From positions 44,027,342-44,091,341 of the forward strand of contig NC_079206.1 in NCBI RefSeq assembly GCF_026745355.1: a stretch of DNA of 64,000 nt. The letters run 5' to 3'. Both the position numbers and the translations under genes were made by a program. Position 1 is the first letter of the stretch. The number at the start of each line of letters is the position of its first letter. The stretch is from Beta vulgaris subsp. vulgaris. Taxonomy: Eukaryota > Streptophyta > Magnoliopsida > Caryophyllales > Amaranthaceae. The notes under the pieces are model-generated. The model made no database searches and was not told the origin of the DNA. It worked only from the letters and a program-made list of their open reading frames with translations. Positions 59,901 through 64,000 of the stretch are shown piece by piece.

Positions 59901-61182
59901 TGTACATAAGTCATGTTAATTAACAAAAGTAAAATTAGCTTGAAACAAGATTTGAACCCATGACCTCTTGCTATTATACATAAAACAATTACCATCTCAA
60001 CCAACTTTTAATCATGCTTTAAGTGTCCATATTATTATATTTGTACCTTTTAAATGTTGAGTTTTCCTTAATATATTTTAATGGTAATGCAAAAAAAAAA
60101 TGCATATCAAGTTCGGAAAACAATACCAATCCGGGGCAACGCCCGGGCCCAAATACTAGTTTGCTATAAAAAGTAGTTTTTTGAAAGAAAATTTTTAAAA
60201 GTTAGTTTTTTGTAAAAAGTTGGTTATAAAAGGTAGTTTTATGAAAATTTTCTTTCTTTTTATATATCTTGATCCTGTCCAAAATTGTTGTCTATATGGC
60301 CTGCTTTTAACAGCATGCTCCTTTTCCAGGGCTGTCCGTGCAATAAGTTCTGATCGATGGAAGGTGGTATCCGGGTCTGATGATAATTCTATTTTGGTCT
60401 GGGATAAACAGCAGTTTATTCCTCTAGAAGAACTAAAGGGCCATGAAGGACAAATTAGTTGTGTGCGGATGCTCTCAGGTGATAGTGTCCTTAGCTCTTC
60501 CCATGATGGGACTGTTAAAATGTGGGATGCCAGAACTGGTGGTTGCATAGCAACTGTTGCACGTTGCCCAGGTTCTGTGCTTTGCATGGAATATGATGAC
60601 GCTACTGGAATCTTGGCTGCTGCTGGTAGAGATTCTGTTGTGCACCTATGGGACATCCGTGCAGGTAAGCAAATCAACAAACTACTTGGCCACGGAAAAT
60701 GGGTCCGTTGCCTTAGGATGGTTGGAGACACTGTAATTACAGGAAGTGATGATTGGACTGCTAGACTCTGGTCAATTTCAAGAGGTGCCTGCGATGCTGT
60801 TTTGGCAAGTCATGGTGGCCCAGTTCTCTCTGTCGATTATTCAGCCTCAGATAGAGGAATTATAACAGGATCTTATGACGGCTCAGTTAGGTTCTGGGAA
60901 AATACTGCTTACAGCATCAAATGTGCTAAAGAGATGAATCTGCATCATCCTATATTGTCTATTAATGCTGGAGAGCACTGGTTGGGAATTGGGGCAGCAG
61001 ATAATTCTATGTTTCTATTTCATCGGCCTCAAGATAGATCTGGTGGGTGGAAGCTGTACAGAACACCACAATTTTCAGCTACTATGGTAAGATGTGTGGC
61101 TTCAGATCTTGAACGGAAGAGGATCTGCAGTGGTGGTCGTGATGGCCGACTGAGGCTATGGGATGCTACCATCAATATCTAA
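29808..61182 (+). CDS. SCD1: DENN domain and WD40 repeat protein SCD1 orthologue, 24 exons
   Basis: SCD1 acts in plant post-Golgi secretion and endocytosis and is required for cytokinesis, notably in guard mother cells of Arabidopsis. Its DENN module is linked to Rab GTPases, and it works with SCD2. Exons: 29808-29984, 33246-33339, 34276-34477, 34692-34833, 34989-35089, 37927-37990, 40567-40680, 41728-41948, 43398-43452, 43607-43690, 45593-45788, 45892-46001, 46438-46482, 47335-47410, 47529-47602, 47685-47735, 49191-49348, 54196-54243, 56047-56104, 56191-56274, 57640-57901, 58065-58258, 59229-59293, 60330-61182. All junctions are GT-AG and all phases agree: 3528 nt, 1175 residues, close to the ~1190 of Arabidopsis SCD1. 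The start [16 protein letters not shown] matches the family N-terminus and the protein ends WDATINI. No stop or frameshift was found, so the gene looks functional. The N-terminal half is noticeably more divergent than the WD40 half. Exon borders are hand-made and could be off in places. Confidence 0.93.
29985..33245 (+). other. SCD1 intron 1
   Basis: A 3.26-kb intron with donor GTAAAA and acceptor TGCAG. It holds a decayed LINE fragment (31640-32400). The rest is unique-looking AT-rich DNA. A minus-strand frame at 31277-31492 has no recognisable domain. Confidence 0.85.
31640..32400 (+). mobile_element. RTE-type LINE reverse transcriptase fragment, decayed
   Basis: In shifting frames the plus strand reads [11 protein letters not shown], then [45 protein letters not shown] and [20 protein letters not shown]. 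These correspond to the palm and C-terminal parts of RTE-clade non-LTR reverse transcriptases. The catalytic FADD is changed to FAHV, and several stops and frameshifts are present. No tail or target duplication was identified. Confidence 0.75.
33340..34275 (+). other. SCD1 intron 2
   Basis: An intron of 936 bp. Positions 33830-34103 look like a diverged copy of the Harbinger-type MITE at 61808-62149 (left GTTTGGTAATCAATAATAAAT; right ATTACCACCTATCAAATGGGCC). The rest is AT-rich. Confidence 0.6.
33830..34103. mobile_element. diverged Harbinger-type MITE in intron 2
   Basis: The ends are GTTTGGTAATCAAT and the inverse of ACCTATCAAATGGGCC. The interior GGTAATG and ATTACCACC phrases are shared with the intact relative at 61808-62149. 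No target duplication is discernible. Confidence 0.45.
35397..36421. mobile_element. Mutator-like MITE with perfect 9-bp target duplication
   Basis: TTAAAAATA occurs at 35388-35396 and again at 36422-36430. The inverted arms run about 200 bp: CACCAGGTACCCC, GCACCAGGTACCCTTTCTAT, TACAAAATGCATGAAAGGCC and TTAATGACTAACGGTGTCAAG on the left are mirrored on the right. The core is C-rich then G-rich low-complexity with repeated CCCACCCCCCGTCGA phrases and AGGGTTAGGG. No coding sequence. Confidence 0.9.
36509..36987. mobile_element. Mutator-like MITE with perfect 9-bp target duplication
   Basis: GTATTATTT occurs at 36500-36508 and 36988-36996. The arms are TCAAATTTTTCACCATATAC and the inverse of ATATAATGAAATTTCC. 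They remain similar inward (AAGTAATTAGGTTTTTCA..., ATATACCCCTCAAT, CCCTTAATAACTAACGA) for about 130 bp. The GCCCTTAAT.ACTAACG phrase is shared with the element 80 bp to the left, so the two are related. Confidence 0.88.
37991..40566 (+). other. SCD1 intron 6
   Basis: A 2.58-kb intron. It contains a 61-bp tandem duplication (38573-38694). A sequence ending ACAGAGGGAGTA at 39896 looks like one end of a Stowaway element. Otherwise no feature is recognised. Confidence 0.7.
38573..38694. repeat. 61-bp tandem duplication
   Basis: CAGTAACGTGTCTATGG starts at 38573 and again at 38634. The two copies run on through GCCTGATGCACTTGAACA and differ at only a few bases. Confidence 0.92.
40681..41727 (+). 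other. SCD1 intron 7
   Basis: An intron of 1047 bp. A 41148-41205 stretch with TTACACTCCCTTAC and GGATGGAAGGAGTAG at its ends may be a very short Stowaway-like remnant. No coding sequence was found (the frame at 41207-41470 has no domain). Confidence 0.6.
41949..43397 (+). other. SCD1 intron 8
   Basis: An intron of 1449 bp with no clear element. A pyrimidine tract lies near 42305-42360. A TACCAGGAATTATTC phrase near 42287 superficially resembles exon 9 but is not part of the transcript model. Confidence 0.6.
44065..44321. mobile_element. diverged Stowaway-like MITE
   Basis: The left end GTGTCCGTCCCAATTTAGTT and the right end GGGGGAGAGGGAGTA resemble the CTCCGTCCC...GGGAGTA ends of Tc1/mariner Stowaway elements, with several mismatches. 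The body is AT-rich. Confidence 0.45.
44394..44622. mobile_element. inverted-repeat MITE candidate
   Basis: AGTTGTTTGGTTGACTTAAC and GGAAGT on the left are mirrored by ACTTCC and CATTCAACCAAACAATCACT on the right. Ends of the type TTGTTTGG...CCAAACAA fit Harbinger or hAT MITEs, but no clean target duplication was seen. Confidence 0.4.
46002..46437 (+). other. SCD1 intron 12
   Basis: 436 bp. No element and no additional exon was recognised, although the encoded linker here is shorter than in Arabidopsis. Confidence 0.6.
46483..47334 (+). other. SCD1 intron 13
   Basis: 852 bp of AT-rich DNA with no recognised element. Confidence 0.65.
47863..47904. repeat. GT dinucleotide microsatellite
   Basis: About 20 GT units lie in SCD1 intron 16, followed by a GCCTGTGTGT tail. 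Confidence 0.97.
48172..48540. mobile_element. PIF/Harbinger (Tourist-like) MITE
   Basis: The ends GGCTCCGTTTGGT and ACCAAACGGAGCC are perfectly inverted. The target duplication is TAA (48169-48171 and 48541-48543). The arms continue with AAAACATTTTCC... and the inverse ...GTTTTCCATGAAAATCATTTT. 369 bp, noncoding. Confidence 0.92.
48780..48985. repeat. TTTTGCTCATTTTA minisatellite
   Basis: Ten or so imperfect copies of TTTTGCTCATTTTA(CA) occur, spaced about 18-25 bp. Confidence 0.85.
50333..52416 (-). mobile_element. Ty1/copia remnant with gag and protease only
   Basis: Two direct repeats mark the LTRs: TAAGATATTTTGGGGTAATA begins at 50336 and 52247, and both copies run through GAACACTCTTACATGAAATT to CTCTCCACTCAC. 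The right copy, the 5' LTR on the minus strand, is followed inward by a degenerate GTATCAAGAGCC, like the usual TGGTATCAGAGC primer site. Inside are gag and protease sequence but no integrase, reverse transcriptase or RNase H. It is therefore a non-autonomous deletion derivative. The right LTR appears truncated near 52416. Confidence 0.82.
50596..52036 (-). pseudogene. copia gag-protease fragment, broken
   Basis: On the minus strand the gag N-terminus begins at 52036 ([17 protein letters not shown]) and shifts frame near 51733 ([17 protein letters not shown]). A CCHC zinc knuckle [14 protein letters not shown] lies near 51157-51201 in another frame. Near 50960-50990 the protease centre reads [16 protein letters not shown]. 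The catalytic D-S-G is replaced by A-F-G, so the protease would be dead. [16 protein letters not shown] follows near 50770-50820. The integrase and everything after it are missing. Confidence 0.82.
52687..53070. repeat. ~218-bp direct duplication
   Basis: Two diverged copies begin TTACTATATCTTGAGTGTGC (near 52689) and TCACTATATCTTGGGTGTGC (near 52907). Both continue through CTTCTATCTCTT, GGAGTTAAGAGAA, GTTTCCTG, GTGATTTCCT and ATAGGTGAGTTCAGTTTGC. Confidence 0.88.
54244..56046 (+). other. SCD1 intron 18
   Basis: 1.8 kb. It contains a ~270-bp direct duplication (about 55365-55805). No transposon was recognised. Confidence 0.7.
55365..55805. repeat. ~270-bp direct duplication in intron 18
   Basis: AGATCCA, ATTTTCAACTGCTCTAC, ATCTGAC, TTATTTCCCC, ATGACTTATCC and AAACAGCTCA occur in the same order from about 55367 and again from about 55637. 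Both copies end in ATAAAGTTATTGGCCAA and GAGAATG. Confidence 0.88.
56275..57639 (+). other. SCD1 intron 20
   Basis: 1.37 kb ending in a good acceptor (GGTCTCAG). About 56830-57464 looks like an inserted LTR. The frame 56701-57015 and its overlaps have no domain. Confidence 0.7.
56830..57464 (+). repeat. possible solo LTR (copia-like)
   Basis: A TATA box (GTATAAATATG, near 57132), a leader with GAGAGAGAAAAAGC, TTGTAATTCACTGTATCATA near 57270, and an end TTTTGCCAACA at 57464 have the layout of a plant LTR. A TGTTAGCAG at 56828 could be the start. No convincing target duplication was found, so the borders are weak. Confidence 0.4.
58421..58628. mobile_element. Stowaway (Tc1/mariner) MITE in intron 22
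   Basis: The ends CTTCCTCCGTAACAAAATAG and the inverse of CTATTTTGTTACGGAGGAAG match over about 30 bp (to GATGTTACA). The target dinucleotide TA is on both sides (58419-58420, 58629-58630). A second, internal TAACATCTATTTTGTTAC repeats the right arm near 58568. The body contains GAGAGAGATAGAGAGAGA twice. Confidence 0.93.
59376..59693. mobile_element. PIF/Harbinger MITE in intron 23
   Basis: The ends are GTGCTTGTTTGGTATACATG and the inverse of CCTGTCAACCAAAGGAGCAC, with the target duplication TTA at 59373-59375 and 59694-59696. The body is rich in GGAATTT/AATTCC phrases. A 5'-truncated relative lies at 61488-61742. Confidence 0.88.
59817..60159 (+). mobile_element. small non-autonomous Helitron in intron 23
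   Basis: The 5' end is TCTATACAAATATATTAAAA. The 3' end is a GC-rich hairpin (CCGGGGCAACGCCCGG) followed after about 10 bases by CTAG at 60156-60159. It lies between an A (59816) and a T (60160), the Helitron target. There are no inverted ends and no target duplication, as expected. 343 bp, noncoding. It includes a tRNA-like ATTTGAACCCATGACCTC stretch near 59950. It ends 170 bp before the last SCD1 exon. Confidence 0.85.
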
Positions 61183-61420
61183 TGCTATATATCAATCTGC
61201 ATCTCGCCACTTCATCTGCATTATTGTATAAGGCATCGAATGACGGAGGAAAACTGATTTTTTTTCTTTAGAAAAAGTATGATATCCTTGCTACACTGAA
61301 ATCTGCTATAATGCATCATCGACTGATTGTACGCTTTGCTTTCAGATGTGGGAGTACTTCTAAGTTCTAACCTCCCATCATTTGGTTTTAGTATTGTAAA
61401 TAATAAAAAAAAGAAAAACT
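61183..61420 (+). terminator. SCD1 3' UTR and polyadenylation signal
   Basis: The stop codon TAA is at 61180-61182. An AATAAA hexamer lies at 61402-61407 after a T-rich stretch (61260-61272, 61380-61400). This gives a 3' UTR of roughly 220-250 nt, a normal length for a plant gene. No earlier perfect AATAAA is present. Confidence 0.6.
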
Positions 61421-61487
61421 GTCAATTCATAAAATGCACTCGCGCCATTTATTTGCTCTGGTGAAGCTGCTGCCTTCAGAAATACAC

Positions 61488-61742
61488 GTCAACTGAAATT
61501 TAATTCCTATAGTAAGTTTTATTTATTATGAAATTACTTTCCTTATATAATTTCGAGAAATTTGCAGTTTTCATGAATTCAGTGGGTAATTAAATTTCTA
61601 CATTTTGTGGGAATTTCAATTTCCTAAAAGAATTTCCATTGCACCCATCTTTTCAAGTTCCTGTCAACCAAACAATTTCCCAAACGAGAAAATCATGAGA
61701 ATTTTCATTGCCTACATAAATTTATGTCAACCAAACAAGCAC
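61488..61742. mobile_element. 5'-truncated copy of the intron-23 Harbinger MITE
   Basis: From AATTTAATTCCTATAG onward it follows the element at 59376-59693 (GGGTAATTAAATTYC, ATTTTGTGGGAATTTCAATT, TTGCACCCAT, GAGAATTTTCATTGCCTACA). It ends CCAACAAGCAC-like (ACCAAACAAGCAC at 61742) followed by TAA. The first 20 or so bases of the family are missing. Confidence 0.8.
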
Positions 61743-61807
61743 TAAATCTATATATGTAATATAATATATCTAAAGGATTCTTAAGCAAGTCTTTGGCATT
61801 CCTTTAA

Positions 61808-62149
61808 CGGCCCGTTTGGTAGTCATTAATAAATTGCGGTAATGGAAATGAATTTTAAGTGTAATTTTATTAGGGAGGCATCCTTAAAATCTACATGGGG
61901 AGGCATTTTTTCTCCATGGGCAAACAATTTCACCCCTAAACTTGTGTTTTTGTCTCCAAGGGGAAGCAATTTTCATTACCACTCATTACCACCTACAAGG
62001 TAGTATTGGATGGGAATGAAAATTCAAGGAAAGTGAACATTTTAGGATGAATTAGCATTACCATGGGAATGGACAATAATATTTTTCACAAATTTACACA
62101 CAAATTCATTCCCATTACCACCATTTATGACCAACTACCAAACAGGACG
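61808..62149. mobile_element. PIF/Harbinger MITE downstream of SCD1
   Basis: The ends CGGCCCGTTTGGTAGTCATT and the inverse of GACCAACTACCAAACAGGACG pair with few mismatches. The target duplication is TAA at 61805-61807 and 62150-62152. The interior contains GGTAATGGAAATGAATTTTA and the inverse AAATTCATTCCCATTACCACC. 342 bp, noncoding. Confidence 0.9.
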
Positions 62150-63125
62150 TAAATGCTATGTGTTATATCAATGTCATGAGTGCAAAAAAATTATTAATAT
62201 TAAGAAAATTTGACAAACATCACCTTATATAAAAAAGATTTGTTCACAAAGTACCTTTTATTATTTTTTATTGTTGCAACAAGAAAGTACTTATCAAATT
62301 ACAATAAATTGCTAAGTTTTCCGATATTAACCATCACATGTCTCGCACATGACTTTTTTTACCATCAATATTTTCCGCCCCTTATTTGAGTGATTGGTCA
62401 TTTTTCTAGGTTAAAGATATACATTAACATTCATTGACAAAAAACGCCATAAAAAAAGGTACACTAGCGACATGTGGATACCAACACTGAAATTCAAGAA
62501 AAACACTAGTGCTATAAAAAAATAAAAAAAATAAAAAAAGCATGCATCTATAATGTAACAACAAAGGAAAACACATCAAATATTTGAGACTTAAATGCTC
62601 AAAAGAAAAGAAAAAATAAACATATGTCATTAACAAATAAAAGTTTACTAATTCGATAACGTATCAGTTATATCCAGAAATTACTAAATATAATTTTCTT
62701 TATTATGTTTCTTTGATAAAATGAATCAATAAGATATTGTGATGTTCTTGTGTATACCAAATTAAAATAGTTGGCATTATTATTACTGATCGGTAAAATT
62801 CCAATAGATCGACCAACCCTTGAACCTAGCCCTCGGACTTCACCTTTTTTTTTAAAGAATGGCCTTTACAGCGCCCTATGCCGATTCCCACTTTCACTCT
62901 TTTGCCTCGACCTAGGGAGAAAAGTATAGGATGGAATTTGGATACTATAGTAAGCTCTTAAAATGGAGTTTGAAGAAAAGACGAAGCAATATAAATAATC
63001 TGATAGCCATCAACAATATCTACTACTAGAGTCATTTGTTTAAATTGGCATGTATAACTGTAGATATAAAATTGTTTCTCCTCATTTATCACCCAATAAT
63101 TAAACATGTTGTCGTCCTAATTGGT
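62150..63125. other. AT-rich intergenic DNA, nothing recognised
   Basis: No gene, no clear inverted ends. A T-rich minus-strand frame (62424-62636) is a composition artefact. Confidence 0.55.
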
Positions 63126-64000
63126 CTGATGCAAAGGAAGAGCAATCAAGAGCAATCCAATAACTTAAGCGCAAAATCGTTTTAAGAACATAAAGTCTAT
63201 TTATTTATTCCAAGTCCACTTTTAAAACCCCAATTAATTATTCATGAATTGTGTTTTAAAGTCCATTTTTATAAGACGCAATTAATTAATCCTGATAATT
63301 AATTGTATTTTTCGTAAATATTAATTATTCTTGATAATTATTGTCTAAAGGATATTATGAAAATTAGATTTTTATTCCAAAAGATAACTGATTTCGAAGG
63401 GTAAAATATATTATTTCATTAAAGATGAAAAGGAATCTTTAAGCGTCAAAATCTTCTCAGATCTTCATTGCTTCAAACGCACCAGAATGCGAGCGCGCAA
63501 CACATAGACGGTATACAAAACACCGAAACGCAACCAGCAGTTGCGTCGACACAATACGATGTGTAGCGTGAAACCTTGCTCCGCATGGCGTGCAATAGCT
63601 ATGCGCCAGGTGCACCACTTCTTCGCTCTTCTCCGCGTGATTCTTGGACTTGATCCTCTTATAAATAGCCTCGCTTTCGACAAATATTTTTTCAGACTAT
63701 AATACGAACTTATCCACGACATTATCACTCATATTTCATCATACTTTCATACTACAAAAACTCATTCAAAACACATTCAAACACCATTCGGATTTCATAT
63801 TTCAAGATTCAAGATTGCTCCTCCCGCAAATCGGTCTACAATACCTAGGTGACAAAGGTATAATTCTTGAGGGTCAATTCCATGTAATTCTTATTTTATC
63901 AACAATTTGCTTGCCATAATTTACATCCTTAAAGGAATTAACGCTCTATTGTATATTCAAATATCTCATCTTTTCTTATTATTTTTCTATACATTATTAT
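63126..64000 (+). repeat. LTR-like sequence with TATA box, runs off the right edge
   Basis: A TATA box (CTTATAAATAGCC, about 63658-63670) follows a GC-rich block. It is followed by an A/C-rich leader with CATTCAAAACACATTCAAACACCATTCG phrases (63760-63800), the usual plan of U3-R-U5 in plant LTRs. The TGATGCAAAGG near 63128 may be near the LTR start. The minus-strand frame 63465-63728 has no domain. No coding part is in the window to confirm the element class. Confidence 0.4.

Larger units (their letters stand above)
58065..61182 (+). other. SCD1: SCD1 exons 22-24: eight WD40 repeats
   Basis: From residue ~828 to the C-terminus eight WD40 blades can be read. Their closing motifs are, in order, VRIWD, ILVWD, VKMWD, VHLWD, ARLWS, VRFWE, MFLFH and LRLWD, most with a preceding GH and GS-D pair (for example GHTG, SGSDD; GHEG, SSHDG). 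Six and a half blades are in the long last exon (60330-61182). This half is the best conserved part of the protein and is expected to be a protein-interaction propeller. Confidence 0.92.

Noticed and set aside
60195..60731. 178-codon minus-strand frame opposite SCD1 exon 24
   Set aside because: It is antisense to the WD40-coding exon and shows no domain of its own.
62780..62930. Possible organelle-derived insert (unusual GC-richer text)
   Set aside because: I could not match it to a chloroplast or mitochondrial gene by eye; a nucleotide search against the plastid and mitochondrial genomes would decide.

Overview
This is a window of nuclear DNA from a flowering plant, most likely a eudicot. 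The reasons are GT-AG introns, dense plant-type transposons (Ty3/gypsy, Ty1/copia, CACTA, Mutator-like, hAT, Harbinger, Stowaway, Helitron, RTE-type LINE) and one intact gene that is an orthologue of Arabidopsis SCD1. The sequence does not fix the species.

Positions 1-29477 are intergenic and almost entirely transposon debris, often nested. A decayed Ty3/gypsy element (1-4569) is followed by noncoding LTR-like DNA (4570-5946). Next comes a large broken CACTA (En/Spm) element on the minus strand (about 5947-15330), with a TNPD transposase pseudogene, a TNPA-like exon pair, two related tandem-repeat arrays and a long palindrome. A second CACTA terminus (16421) abuts the chromodomain end of a Tekay/Del-type chromovirus and its LTR (16422 to about 19535). 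Two related LTRs then stand head to head (about 19585-20872 on the minus strand, 21411-23812 on the plus strand). From 24.5 to 29.5 kb there are Mutator-like, hAT and Harbinger MITEs, several with clear target-site duplications.

Positions 29808-61182 hold the only gene with coding capacity: a 24-exon SCD1 (DENN domain plus eight WD40 repeats). I assembled the exons by hand. All splice phases agree and give a 1175-codon protein plus stop. Its 31.4-kb length comes from introns carrying a LINE fragment, Mutator-like, Harbinger and Stowaway MITEs, a deleted Ty1/copia element, a small Helitron and several tandem duplications.

Positions 61183-64000 contain the 3' end of the gene, two Harbinger-type MITEs and, near the right edge, a promoter-bearing LTR-like sequence. 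I found no tRNA or rRNA gene, no CRISPR array and no bacterial-type operon. I see no wholly new system. The most notable points are the divergent SCD1 coding sequence, the higher-order repeat inside the CACTA element, the long hairpin upstream of its transposase, and several MITEs built from simple repeats with intact target-site duplications.
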